Of a DNA stretch of 64,000 bases, positions 33,129-43,978 are shown piece after piece. The position numbers and the translations under genes were made by a program. The notes under the pieces were generated by a model that saw nothing but the letters and a program-made list of their open reading frames with translations, ran no database searches and was not told the origin of the DNA. Source of the DNA: Hyposmocoma kahamanoa (lineage: Eukaryota; Arthropoda; Insecta; Lepidoptera; Cosmopterigidae); the NCBI RefSeq assembly GCF_003589595.1, contig NW_020653945.1:6997547-7061546 (forward strand). The letters run 5' to 3'. The number at the start of each line of letters is the position of its first letter. Position 1 is the first letter of the stretch.

Positions 33129-33445
33129 GTAAACACCCCAATCTCATTAATTGGATTATTCCATGACGCATGTTACACTCGTCACGTTGATTACGGCTGA
33201 ATTTCTTAATTCAGTAACACGTTGTCGGTAATATATAGGACGTTCCAATACCCATAGCATTCCCTCGTTTATAGGACACGGAGGGAAATACTTTAAATAA
33301 TTTAAATAAAATAAAATATTGTAGATGGAATAATTTCCTTCACAGAAAGATAATTTTATTTTAAAAAGTATGTAATATTGTATTGAAAGACTTGAAATTT
33401 GCTTGTCTAATCTGAGAATCGAACCGACCAAATGCGAAAACAAAT
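33129..33445. other. Intron 5 start; old repeat
   Basis: 33350-33445 is homologous to 42225-42340 (AAGTATGTAATATTGTATTG, CGACCAAATGCGAAAA), a low-copy repeat of unknown type that served as the target for the next element. Confidence 0.45.
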
Positions 33446-33826
33446 CGCACCCTTAGTAATATAAGGGCACAATCCAAAAAAAGTAGATTTTTGGGAAATT
33501 TGGGAATTGATAGGGACTTAAATAATAAATGGGATCAAACTTATATAGCTCCATATTTCTGTTATATTTTTTGTACTATATGGGTCTAACTTGAAAGTGT
33601 TTTTTTTAACTTGCTTGAAACTTATGGAATTTATTTATATTATTTTTTTTTATTGCTATTTATAATACATTTATCAAAGAACAAATCTGCCAAATTTCAT
33701 ATTTATAACTTAAATAATAAGCATGTTATTTGAAAAAATAGGTGTAATGTAGGAATCTAGAATCTATACGCGATTTCCCAAAAATCTACTTTTTTTGGAT
33801 TGTGCCCTTATATTACTAAGGGTGCG
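33446..33826. mobile_element. 381-bp element with perfect 54-bp inverted ends
   Basis: The left arm (33446-33499) and right arm (33773-33826) are exact complements as far as I can read them (core AGGGCACAATCC followed by AGTAGATTTTTGGG). AAAT flanks both sides, but the ends could also be placed further in. The central 270 bases are AT-rich and noncoding. Identical arms of this length suggest a young element or gene conversion. Confidence 0.7.
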
Positions 33827-34164
33827 AAATGGACAATTCTAAAGAGCAATAACCTTTTACTTAACGTTCTATCTTAAATTAAAGTAGATTAATTCCCATC
33901 CAATTATACAATTTATTCAAAAACAAAACAAACTTGAAACTGCCAATGTATACGGTATTTGCTTAAGAATCGAAATTACCTCAGCTTGAACATAAATTTT
34001 TCCCGTACTGCAAAAATCCTATTGACTACGGCGGTTTTCTTGTAACATTAGGTAAGTGGAGGTAAGATTGTGTTTTTTTTCTATCATGAATAGTTTTTGG
34101 AACCGTGTTTTCACACCGTATAGTAATCAGTGTATATCATCAATTTTACTATATTTATTTTCCA

Positions 34165-34235
34165 AAGTGATTAATTCAACAGTTTCACTGATATGCGGAA
34201 TCAACCAAAGCCATTTTTAGGTTGTATCGATTTGT
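34165..34235. repeat. Inverted partner of 36898-36978
   Basis: Contains AGTTTCACTGATATGCGGAA and GCCATTTTTAGGTTGTATCG, whose complements occur at 36898-36978. The two copies flank the LINE in opposite orientation. Confidence 0.7.
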
Positions 34236-34242
34236 AGGATCG

Positions 34243-36824
34243 TATTTATTTATTTATTTATTATATGGACAACAAAACAGATAACAATCAAATTACATTG
34301 ATACAAATTAAATATGATATAACAAAGTTCAGTACTAGATTGTAACCCTACTTATGTTGACACATCAATCTATAGTAACAAGAAAGAACTACTGTTAAAT
34401 TTGTTGTTAATTCACTTATTTACTTAATACTAAAGCGACAAGGGAATGGGTGAAAATCTATACAAGTACAAGCTGCTTTACTACTCGTCTAAACACTCTG
34501 GATCCGGGATCAAAAATGTCCAAATCCAAATATTTCGTTGTAAAGCCGACACATTCTTACAAGGGGGTTGTAAAACGAATTATTATTTCTGTATGCCCGC
34601 AAGTAAAACGTCTTGTTGGGTATTCGGGGGTTGCGCCTTGTAGAGAGAGCTATTTTATTTAAGAGGTAAGGAGAATCAATCTCACCGTGAAGAACCTTGT
34701 GCAAGTAAGTGAGATCCTGTTTCTTACGGCGGACACTTAAGGAGGTCACTTTAAATTCGTCAAGTCTCTCACTATAGCCAACGAGGCTGCGGCCATAACC
34801 ACATTTGTAACTAAGCATCCGAAGTGATTTTCTCTGAACGCTTTCTACACTATTCGAGTGGACTGAGTAGCAGGGAGACCAAATGACACAAGCATACTCT
34901 AAAATACTACGGACAAGGCTGTAATAGACGGTCAGATAACTTTGAGCCCGTTTGAAATCCTTGGTGCATCTTGTTATGAAGCCCAGCAATTGAAGTGCTT
35001 TCCTCTTAATTATGCATAATGTTCACGAAACGTTAATTTACTGTCAAATAACACACCGAGGTCCTTAGCTACAGTTTTTCTATCTAATAATTGTTCATTA
35101 AGTCGATAGTCATACACACGCTTAGAACGCTTATTAGTAAAACTTATAACAAAACATTTTTTAGCATTGAGGTGCATACTGTTTTGTTGGCACCATTCAT
35201 AAACTGTGTCAATATTACCCTGTAGTTCACAGCAGTCAGACGACTCACTTATTATGCGGTATATTTTCAAGTCATCAGCATAGAGAAGACAAGGACTGGA
35301 TAGTTTATAAATCAGATCATTTATAAAAACGATAAAAAATAATGGACCGAGATGTGAGCCCTGTGGGACGCCCGATTTAATTATAAGAGGTGATGACTTA
35401 TGACCTTTGAGAGCGACTAGTTGGCTTCTATTATTGAGGTAAGATTGAACCCAGCGCAAAAGATTTCCATGAATACCAAACATTGCCAATTTTTTACAGA
35501 TCAATGAGTGATTTATTTTATCGAACGCTTTTGAAAAGTCGGTGTACACGGCGTCAACCTGCCCAACAACTGCGAAAACCTCACACAAGTAATCCTTATA
35601 TTCCAACAGATTAGTTACTGTAGATCGGCCCCTTACGAATCCATGCTGATTGCTGGAGATAAACGGCTTAACTTGGGAGTAAAAATGTTCGTACACTGCC
35701 GATTCGAATACCTTAGCAACACAACATAGAATACTAATAGGTCTATAATTTTCACAACTAGATTTACTACCGGATTTGTGAAGAGGTATTATATGGGCTG
35801 TTTTCCACACGGAAGGAAAAACACCTAACTTAAGCGACCTGTTAAACAACAATGTCAGTGGCTCACTCAGTTCCTTTGCACAATTCAAGAAAAAGATGGC
35901 GGGGATTCCATCGTATCCTGGACCTTTGTGTATGTTTAGTCTCTTTAATATGTCTAATATTTTTTCCTGACTTAGTACAATATTACCCATACTATAGTTA
36001 CCAAAGTTATTATGCTTTAGACAATAGGTTTCGTCGATAGTTACGTGTTGGTTGTCTATTGGTTGAGGAACCTCAAAAACAGAACCGAAGTACTTAGAAA
36101 AAAGTTCGCAAATTCCAATTGTATCAGAAGAAGATTCTGTACCAAGAGTCATTGTCTGTGGCATACCTGAGCTACCTTTTTTATTGTTTACAAAATTCCA
36201 AAAAACTTTTATGTTATCAGATAAAACGTCCTCCGTGGATGATATAAACGATGCATACGCTGATTCCGTGAGTTTCTTACATCTCGTACGCAATAACGCA
36301 TAAGTGTCGTAATCCCTAGGGTTTTCATACTTCCTAAAACGTCTATGGTATTTGTTTTTTTCTTTGAGACACTTTATTAATGCTAGTGTATACCAAGATG
36401 GATATTTATTACTAGTTTTACTCACAAGCGGCGTATGTCTAACAATCAACTCATTTACGATAGTGTAGAACACAGCGACAGCAGCATCCATATCCGGTTC
36501 ATCAAGTAAGCAAGACCAATCAACCTTTGCTAGATCCTTTATTACGTCAGAATAATTACATTTGCGATAGTTATATCTCATTTGTTGCATACATTTAATT
36601 TTTTTAAATTTTTGGTTTTCAGTCAGCACAATTTTCAAGGGGGGGTGATGAGAATCTATACGAGTAATAGGTTCAGTAGATGTTACGATTATTTTGTCTG
36701 ACGTGGAAAGAACAAGGTCAACAAGACGGTCATTTGCGTTATGTACAGGATTAAGTTCAACCAGATTACAAAGACTCATCATATCAATCAATAAAGACTC
36801 ATCATATCAATAAAGACTCATCAT
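34243..36824 (-). mobile_element. 5'-truncated LINE (Jockey/CR1 group)
   Basis: A minus-strand non-LTR retrotransposon. The RT reading frame lies at 34510-36791 and a 3' UTR at 34265-34510. The 3' tail is a (TAAA)n-type run at 34243-34263. The 5' end starts inside the APE endonuclease, as usual for incomplete reverse transcription. At the 5' junction (36775-36824) a word of about 18 bases containing AAAGACTCATCATATC is present three times. The element interrupts the left end of the MITE at 36825-37060. Confidence 0.85.
34510..36791 (-). pseudogene. LINE ORF2: endonuclease tail plus reverse transcriptase, one frameshift
   Basis: 593 codons (36791-35010), then a frame change, then 159 codons (34989-34510). 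Residues 20-55 hold the end of the APE endonuclease (RLVDLVLSTSDKI, DSHHPPLKI). RT motifs follow: KGPGYDGIPA (289-298), SCENYRPISIL (345-355), NQHGFVRGRST (381-391), YTDFSKAFDKINH (416-428), SGVPQGSHLGPLFF (473-486), the catalytic CLLYADDLKIY (501-511) and LNAKKCFVISF. The second piece (YYSLVRSILEYACVIWSP, SVESVQRKSLRML) is the usual thumb and C-terminus. The break near 35008 behaves like a single missing base. This is a recent but inactive copy. Confidence 0.9.
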
Positions 36825-37060
36825 ATTCCAGAACTCAGTGAGTAGAGTTGAAGTCAGGACTTGAGTATGAGTTTAAGCACTGGAAATACAACCCTACGAG
36901 TCGATACAACCTAAAAATGGCTTTGGTTGGTCCGCATAACAGTGAAACTGTTGACTCAATCACTTTGGAAAAATGGCAAGGACTTGAGTATGATTTCCAA
37001 TGCTTGAAATCATACTGAAGTCCTAACTTGAGCATTGAGTAGAGTTCTGGAATATGGCCC
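36825..37060. mobile_element. Palindromic MITE with internal insertion, interrupted by the LINE
   Basis: Same family as 2900-3074: TATTCCAGAACTCAGTGAG on the left, and on the right GAGTAGAGTTCTGGAATATG then GCCC. About 80 bases (CGATACAACCTAAAAATGGC and on) are inserted at the centre and recur inverted at 34165-34235. The outermost left bases resemble the GGATCGTATT at 34232-34241 across the LINE, so the LINE landed in its left terminus. Confidence 0.7.
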
Positions 37061-37297
37061 TTAATTTTAAAATACTTTCCCTCCGCGTTCCATAACCGTC
37101 TGACGCCCCGTATATTTTTTTATATTTGGTTTTTTCATGCGATTTTACATCGGAAAATGTAGTTTTTTTCCAGTGTAGAGCAATCATGAAAACCCATTAT
37201 ACCAAAGTCTAACAAATTATGTTATACGAAAGGATGAGAATTCAAATACCATTGACGAACTTCCACAATTAGAAAAAAAAAACATTAAATGCTTTAA

Positions 37298-37474
37298 GAG
37301 CGGTCACACAACGATTTTTAGCCGCGCGTCTGCAGCGATGCAAATGCGATGTACGTTTTTAATGATTCAACATAAGCGACTGCATCGATGCAACCACCTA
37401 TAAATCGCGATGCAATGCGCGTTTCACAAACACGCGTTTGTATCGCTGTTAAAAACCACCGAATGTAACCGCTC
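37298..37474. mobile_element. 177-bp MITE with TAA target duplication
   Basis: Imperfect terminal inverted repeats (GAGCGGTCACACAACGATTT against the complement of the right end, ACCACCGAATGTAACCGCTC). TAA occurs at 37295-37297 and 37475-37477. A 3-bp TWA duplication is typical of PIF/Harbinger (Tourist-like) elements. The interior has several GCGATGCAA words. Confidence 0.7.
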
Positions 37475-37477
37475 TAA

Positions 37478-38401
37478 CAAACGCAAGGATTAGTAAGAAA
37501 AAGAGACAGAACAAAACAAATAAAAAGAACCTAAAAATAAAATACAGAAAGTAGGGTATTTGCAATATTCTACAAACCGTTTCTTGCTAATCGCGTGATG
37601 TATCAAAGTCACGTTTGATAATTTCCCGCCTCTAGGCTCAATTTACATTGCCGCGGAACGGAATGGAAGGGAATTTTTTAAATTAAAAAATAATGAACTT
37701 TATGTGCATCTATCACCTCGTATCTACTTAGTACGTTATACACAGTGTCGGGTCAGGGAAAAATTTCCAATTTGAAAAATCATGTTTTTCAGAAAAATAA
37801 TAGTTATTCCAAGTTATTCCGAATATTTTTCCACGTTTGACAGTTGACATCCGTCAAAAGTTGAAGATACTGAACGAAACAATGGAGCCATTATAAAGAT
37901 TTTTTTTACTTAAGTATTCTCTTTTTTCGCAGTTGTCCGATAATTTTAAATCTCTTTTTTCTCTAACTTGCTTTAGCTATACAATTTCATTTTATCATTT
38001 ACGCTAAATAAAACTTCAAAAGATATTTCGAACTTACGAGCCTTTTAATTATATTTTTTCAACTTTTTCCAATCGTTTGAAAATTTTCTCTATAATTAGT
38101 GCTCGCAAACGGCATCTGCAAAGGTAGTCGCCGTCAATACAGTAATAGGCCAGTGCGTAGTTTTACATACGATAACAATCACGACAATCAATGCCACTAT
38201 TACAAATCCTTATCAGGAAACGAAGTCATTGCTGTCGCAATGTACCTACTTATACAGTTAGTCAATAGTACATAATACGTCTTTTTTGCCGCAACTAGAT
38301 TTAACTAGTCTGGTTTCGTATACGTTAAAATCTTTGCCGAATCGCCTTCAGCAGAGTTGTAGGTATATATTTCGTAATATAAGCTACAGACTTGCTAAGT
38401 T
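37478..38401. other. Intron 5, nothing recognised
   Basis: AT-rich unique sequence without supported features. Confidence 0.4.
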
Positions 38402-38451
38402 GGGTTACTCCATAGGTCTACTACGTAGTACGCAGACCTATGGAGTAACCC
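38402..38451. repeat. Perfect hairpin, 18-bp arms
   Basis: 38402-38419 (GGGTTACTCCATAGGTCT) is followed, after a 14-base loop containing the palindrome TACGTA, by its exact complement at 38434-38451. Function unknown. Confidence 0.8.
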
Positions 38452-38810
38452 ATAGATACCTATTAAATAACTTGAACGCGTTTGACATTATTATTCAAGC
38501 CAAACCAGGGCTCCGTCATTCTCTCGAGGTTACGCGATAAGTGCCTGCCGCTAAATGTATCGCCGACTGTGCAAACACTCAGACATGTCTTTCATTTACT
38601 TTACAACCCCAGCATTCGGTTTCGCATACTGCACACGGCTCGAAGGGCAGCGTTAATTTCACCTCTCTTTGCGCGTGCTTAGGTTCCTAGGTTAGGTGCT
38701 TAGGTTTTTCTTTGTAGTGAGCGCCTGGTTTCTTTAGTCAAATTTAAAAGGCTATTATCTACGCTATAATATGACCATTGATCAAGAAAGCACCTAATGC
38801 AGATATAACT

Positions 38811-39005
38811 GCCTCTGTGGCTGAACGGTTACTATCTCTCTGTCACGTAGAGGTTTCGGGTTCGATTCCAAGCCCGGGAGAAATATTTGAATGCCCTAGA
38901 TTTATTTCTGTCGTGAGCTTGAGTGTACTTTGTGGTCGTTTATGTGTGTGTCCATGACACCCGCGACACAAGGTTTCCCTAGTACGGGGCTATGAGCCTA
39001 TGTGT
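38811..39005 (+). repeat. SINE family 2, plus-strand copy
   Basis: Head CTGCCTCTGTGGCTGAACGG and GGGTTCGATTCCAAGCCCGG (A and B boxes of an internal Pol III promoter). The body follows, with GTGTGTGTCCATGACACCCG and CACAAGGTTTCCCTAGTACG. Its tail is a TTTATTTATTTATA run. Confidence 0.85.
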
Positions 39006-39029
39006 ATTTATTTATTTATATTATACAGA

Positions 39030-39335
39030 ATTTTCTATAACATTTAGTGACGGGACGAACAAGACGTGCGCCTGATGGTAAGGTACACGGGTGTCCGTAA
39101 CAGTTGCAGTGCCACTCAGAGCTCTAAATCGCAAAGATCTGAGAGGCATTGCCAACGCGCCCGTCACTCTGAGACATAAGTTGACAAGTCCCATGTGCCT
39201 GTAATTTCACCAGCACCTTTACTCTTCGAAACCGGAACACAGCAATGCTGATATTAACTGCTTGGCAGCAGAAATAGAGAAGGTGGCAATACTTCCCTGG
39301 ACGAACTCTTTCACAAGGAGCTCTACTGCTACCAA
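39030..39335 (-). repeat. Family 1 repeat, copy 9
   Basis: Full-length minus-strand copy ending CAAGGAGCTCTACTGCTACC at 39333, only about 100 bases before exon 6. Confidence 0.85.
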
Positions 39336-39431
39336 AAATATAAAAATTGCCTTTCATTTTTCTTTTAAATTGTAACAGTATCATTAAAAATGGTCCTTCG
39401 AGCCGGATCTTACAAATTTGTTTCTTTACAG

Positions 39432-39632
39432 GTGTCTCTTCGCCGCGGCGTTCTAGTCTTAGACATAGTGTTACCAGCCGTGACAGGCTCATTAGGACTT
39501 GTGTGTTGCCAAGGAGTGGGTGTGGTACTGGTGGATACCGTAGTACCAATGTCACCAGCTTATAGAGCGGATTTGCGTCGTGACGATGTCGTATTGGCCA
39601 TTGACAATAAGCCTGTTAATAATGTTGCGCAG
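39432..39632 (+). CDS. PDZD8: PDZD8 exon 6: PDZ domain, first part
   Basis: Residues 303-369, phase 0 at both ends, with acceptor TTTCTTTACAG and donor GTCAGT. It begins VSLRRGVLVLDIVLPAVTGS, which links the preceding C2-like strands to the PDZ. It then reads GSLGLVCCQGVGVVLVDTVV, the ligand-groove strand (G-L-G-L-type loop), and SPAYRADLRRDDVVLAIDNK, the 'S-P-A...A-D-L..G-D..L-A-I' helix and strand, where R-D replaces the usual G-D. The PDZ is completed in exon 7. PDZ domains bind C-terminal or internal peptides. The partner cannot be read from sequence. Confidence 0.9.
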
Positions 39633-39724
39633 GTCAGTTACGTAGCTCTCTACATATATACGTTGATATGTGAACTAAGTTGAAGAGACAATTGCTAAAC
39701 ACATAAATGACGAGCAAACAAGAG

Positions 39725-40010
39725 GAATGGAGTGCTTAGTTGGTATAGCGTCTGGCACGGTAAGCTAGAAGACGTCGGTTCGAATCCGGCCGGATCGAAG
39801 GAATTTTTTCTGAGTGTTCGATCTTTGTATTAATAAATATAACAAACTAGTGGAGCAATTTCACAAAAAATAATTGAATATCAATTCAATAAAAATTTAA
39901 AATACAGTTAATAGCGACATCCCTCGCCAGGAGTGGTAACTGCAAAGATATCTAACTGGATGATAAAACTTTCATAGATTGCTCATAAATGGCGCTACGA
40001 CTAATAGTCT
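39725..40010 (+). repeat. SINE family 4 copy
   Basis: Head GGAGTGCTTAGTTGGTATAG and CGTCGGTTCGAATCCGGCCG, tail TGTTCGATCTTTGTAT. The body after 39840 is AT-rich and shares GAGCAATTTCACAAAAAATA in inverse form with 31105-31200. Confidence 0.7.
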
Positions 40011-40211
40011 TTTCACAATTCAATAAAAATTTAAGAGGAATGGAGTTTTTTGCCATTTTTTTTTCATGAAATATCGCCGTTTTGAAGTTAACAATGAAGT
40101 CATAGTATATATTCAAATTTAAAATAAAAAAAAATACTTACATAGACCTATTGTAAATTAGGTATATATAGAACTTACTAGCCATAATGACATTAACGCC
40201 TGTTTAAACAG

Positions 40212-40421
40212 GTAGGCAAACTCCTGCGCAGCGTTGAACGACGAGCAGTGACAGTGCGCGTGCGCCGCGGTGGCTCTAACAGTACTATACGAAGGGAAGA
40301 AACTGCTGACAGTAGCACGAAACGTATGCGGGCCAATTTTTCCTTCAGGAGAGTATCTGAGGTCATGGAGGGTGTAAGATTGCAGGGCATGAGGGCCACT
40401 GTTTCAAAGACAAATTTGCAG
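40212..40421 (+). CDS. PDZD8: PDZD8 exon 7: PDZ domain end and basic linker
   Basis: Residues 370-439, phase 0 at both ends. VGKLLRSVERRAVTVRVRRG is the last helix and strand of the PDZ domain. A basic linker follows (SNSTIRREETADSSTKRMRA, RRVSEVMEGVRLQGMR), likely disordered with phosphorylatable Ser/Thr. The donor is GTAAGA. The start CAG|GTAGGC also looks like a donor, but the phase and PDZ continuity fix it as an acceptor. Confidence 0.88.
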
Positions 40422-40449
40422 GTAAGAAACTTCACTTTTGAAAGGATGG

Positions 40450-40667
40450 TTAGGTAATAACGATGTGGCAGGCAACCACACCAATTGCCTAGTGTGAAAC
40501 TAGGAAACTCCGTGTACTATGATTACCAGAGCAACAGATCTCACTCTAGGGCACTATCCAGAACCAATTTAGACAAGTTCATTTCGCAAATTAGTCCTAC
40601 CGGGAATCGAACCCGCGACATTTTCATCCAGCGCCCACACTGCAAACCGTTAGGCCGCCGAGATTGT
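40450..40667 (-). repeat. SINE family 5, copy 1
   Basis: tRNA-like head on the minus strand at 40667-40595 (complement of GGGAATCGAACCCGCGAC and AACCGTTAGGCCGCCG). The body has GTACTATGATTACCAGAGCA and GACAAGTTCATTTCGCAAAT. A second copy lies at 43440-43925. Confidence 0.7.
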
Positions 40668-40797
40668 ATGAAACCTTTGCATATTTCACTAGAACCGCGG
40701 TGCTGCGCCGCGGAGACACCCAGTTTGTGACTAGTGTGGGACCATGGGTCCCTTATTTATGAATAATTTTATACAAATGGAAGTACATACATTAGTT

Positions 40798-41074
40798 TGC
40801 TACTTCGCGAACCCAATGAAGAAGGTAAAGTGCGCTTGTGTTGAGTATTTTTATCATGCAGTTAATTTTACCACCCTCCGTTCACACAAAATAATGTAAT
40901 AAATAACACAAGCGCAACTACAGTCACAAACACTACCACCGAAAATATACCCAACACGCATTGACTTTTGTAAGTCAATGCCAACACGTGGTGAAATTAA
41001 CATCATGAAAAAATACTCAACACAAGAGAATCTATTTTGCATTGTTTAACGTTCACTGGGTTCACGTAGTAGCA
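40798..41074. mobile_element. Foldback element, 277 bp, just before exon 8
   Basis: The arms are complementary at their ends (TGCTACTTCGCGAACCCA against TGGGTTCACGTAGTAGCA) and again inside (TGTTGAGTATTTTTATCATG against CATGAAAAAATACTCAACA). A small inner palindrome (TTGACTTTTGTAAGTCAA) lies at 40961-40978. It ends 82 bases upstream of the exon 8 acceptor region, so the hairpin could form near the 3' splice site. Confidence 0.75.
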
Positions 41075-41156
41075 TTTATTTATTTCCATTTTTATTAATA
41101 TGGATTTCCACAAAGTAACAATTAAATGTATTAATTATTTAAAAATGTTATGGCAG

Positions 41157-41788
41157 GAATCAGACTCACCGGCGAAGTCACCACCCGAACCACCATCAGA
41201 AAGCGAAACACCAAAACAGAAAACGGAAGCCACACGCCAAGTGTCCAAAACACCAGACCCTGGTCCGAGCAACTTTGGTCTGCGCAAGCGACGATGTTCA
41301 GTCGAAAACAAGTCTTCCGACAGTTCCGCTGGAAGTACCCCACCTGCTTCAGGCGCTAGTACCCCATTACGACAAGTTACGACTAACAAAACTGTAAAGC
41401 ACCCAGACATACCTATTATAAGAACAGATTCTTCAGAATGCCGCAACTCAGAACGAACCGACCCTTTACCAGATGAAGAAGAGCTCTTCGAAACAGGTGG
41501 ACCTAGACAGACTGAACACGTCGAAATATGCCAAATGTTCTGGACCAAACCCATGCCGATCAAACCTATTATAGCATTTGATGAAGAAACAGAATTCAAA
41601 CTAAATGAGAATCATAAGTACTTGAATATAAATGTATGGGCTACAGTTCCTGGGGAGAAAGACGAGATATTACTAGGGTACTTGAATATACCTTTGACTG
41701 TTCTTTTGGCTGAATGTCAAGATTCGACTGTTCCCCATCACATGAAGAGATATCAATTTTTACCGCCAGACGTCGATATCAAATTTAG
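41157..41788 (+). CDS. PDZD8: PDZD8 exon 8: Ser/Pro-rich linker and second C2-like region
   Basis: Residues 440-649 plus two bases, the largest exon. It enters in phase 0 (TTATGGCAG|GAATCA) and leaves in phase 2 (TTTAG|GTTAGT). Residues 440-558 are a low-complexity linker (ESDSPAKSPPEPPSESETPK, SSAGSTPPASGASTPLRQ) with a basic LRKRR patch and an acidic DEEELFETGG. From about 559 it becomes ordered: HVEICQMFWTKP, HKYLNINVWATVPGEKDEIL and LGYLNIPLTVLLAECQDS. This fits the C2-like region before the C1 domain ('YLNI..W......LG...I.L..l...C'). An in-frame ATG at 41100 lies upstream in the intron and is not a start. Confidence 0.9.
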
Positions 41789-43435
41789 GTTAGTGCGTTT
41801 ATTGATCATAAGTAAGCAGATTACTTAGATAATTCAATGTTTCTTTTTAACTGTAATCGTTTTATACTATGTGAAATCGTAGTATGTTTTTATCTAAACA
41901 TAAATAATTTTTATCTATCTAATCTTCTAGCAACATTCAATTAATATATAGGGCTTAATTATATTCTATAAAACATATTTTAATTACCTCGACGAAGTTT
42001 CGGACGTAATGCGACGTTCGAGACCATCTCGAAGGGACTGAAGAGGCGGGTGTCAGCATCTTCTACCCGTGCGAGTTTTTCTAACTACCCGCACTTGGTC
42101 TTCATTGTTTATTTGTGCGCTAGGGGTTTTCACTAGACTGACACACAACACTCACGACAGTAATAATGTGTGAAAATCGTAAAGTTTAAATCAAAGTAAT
42201 ATACAGTGTCTTACGGCTATGGGTGATTTATTTTTAAAAGTAAGTAATACCTTTTAAAAGTAAGTAATACTGCATTCAAAGACTTAAAATGTTGCTTGCC
42301 TATTGATCCGACCAAAATGCGAAAAACGCACCCTACATTTTTATAATCGCGATCGAAATAGTCAATTATAAGGATTAATTCCTTAAGTATTGACGGGGTT
42401 GTCACGCACGGCTGGCACCGCTTAAGCATGTCCTGTAGATTGTAATGTAGCCTGGAGAGTGTAGTGCCTCCGCAACCTCCACGCATCTTGCTTAGCGAAT
42501 ATAAAGTTCAAAATTCAAAAGGAAAAAGAAATAAATCCGGTTTTGTAAATATATTTTAAAGTTTTTTGTGATCTTTTAAATGTTTATCGCACAAGAGATT
42601 TTGCTAACTGGTCAATGGGTCAAAATTACATGAGCATCACTGCTCGCTTCAGCGCATAAGCAAAGAGTACCGACGGAACGAAACAAAATGAGAATGACGA
42701 GGCAAAGGAATTAAAGAACGAATCAAAATTTGAAAACAAGTGGCCAGGAACCTGAGAAAAGGTGATAAAAAGGTGGGATTGACGATGGAGGAGGTCGCAT
42801 CGTCACAGTGTTTGAAATTAAAGGAACATCATGAAATTTTATACTTAAGTTTAAGAAAATAATTTATAATGTGTGTTTTAATATTTTATTTTGTACCGTA
42901 TTTTACTGTAATCGTCATTTCATAGACAGCTGTGATTATTTACTAATAAGTATCCACTCAAAGAACTATTTAATTGCACGGTTAATAAGTGCAAGATAAA
43001 AATGATAATAATCTAGTATTTGAAAGCATCCATCTCTCTGAGTTAGACAGCAGGCAAATTTGAGGTTGTAAATACATTGGCCATTTCAAGTTTGTAGAAT
43101 GAATTTAAATATCTTGCTCTTTGGACATTCTGCCTATTGTCATTCTGCCTATTTTGTATTGTAAAATTGATGAACGCTTGGCATCACTTGGCCACAATGT
43201 CACGACCTAACCTACTTAAGCTTAATGTTACGCGTTTTACTAGTAAATGTGTATCATATTCTAAAAGGTTGAATGTGACGAGGGACAAATTTTACATAAC
43301 CTCTGGTCATACAGCAATCTATAGTATCGAGAGTTACACCTAAACTAGCCAACAAGTACCTTGGAAAACAAACAGTAATAAATATAGTACGGTATATTCT
43401 TGCATAATTTGTCTCAAGAGACAAATCGCAACAAT
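41789..43435. other. Intron 8: half-foldback and dispersed repeats
   Basis: 42046-42150 is one arm of the foldback family at 11108. 42225-42340 is the repeat also at 33350. 42660-42800 is the GATAAAAAGGTGGGAT repeat also at 27235. No gene is seen. Confidence 0.5.
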
Positions 43436-43439
43436 AATG

Positions 43440-43925
43440 TAATAATAATAATATGTGATAGACAACCACGCCAGTTACCTGGTTTCAAAACCAGAAAATC
43501 CCTGTACTATAAGTACCAGAGCAACGAACTAAACTCCGGTGTAGGATCACCGTTTCAAAATTTGGATAGTCCGGACAAAATGTCTGACATTAGCAAGGAG
43601 TCCGGACTTTTAAGTAGTAACAAAATAAAATCGAAAAATAGCTCTCACGCAGCAGCAGAGATATAACAAGCGCCCGAGCAATAAATTTTTTGTCGAAAGT
43701 CGAATTTTACTACAGAATTGTAAGGCGTATATTTTCATTTTTTATTCTGAAAATTGTTAAACTAAACCTGAAAATGTTCGTATAAATCCGGACGGATCGT
43801 AACCCTACTCCATTATTTACCTAATTTAGAAAAGTTCATTGGCCAAACTAGTCCTTCCAGGAATCAACCCCGGGACCTCCTCATGTAGCACCCATAGTGC
43901 TAGCCGCTAGGCCACTGGGGTCGTC
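43440..43925 (-). repeat. SINE family 5, copy 2, with a 280-bp insertion
   Basis: The body (GTACTATAAGTACCAGAGCA, 43500-43530) and head (complement of GGAATCAACCCCGGGACC, CTAGCCGCTAGGCCACTGG, 43855-43920) belong to the family at 40450. The intervening 43530-43805 starts GTGTAGGATCACCG and ends CGGACGGATCGTAACCC, with GTCCGGAC inside. It looks like a small TIR element, but its target duplication is unclear. Confidence 0.6.
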
Positions 43926-43978
43926 ATTACTTTATACGTTTTTACATGCAGTATCGTATCAGTGTAATATTGTTACAG

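Noticed and set aside
39733..39805. tRNA gene (plus strand)
   Set aside because: tRNA-like head of a repeated SINE (also at 31328), not a cloverleaf gene.
41135..41599. 154-codon minus-strand frame
   Set aside because: Antisense shadow of PDZD8 exon 8, which has matching phases and family similarity.
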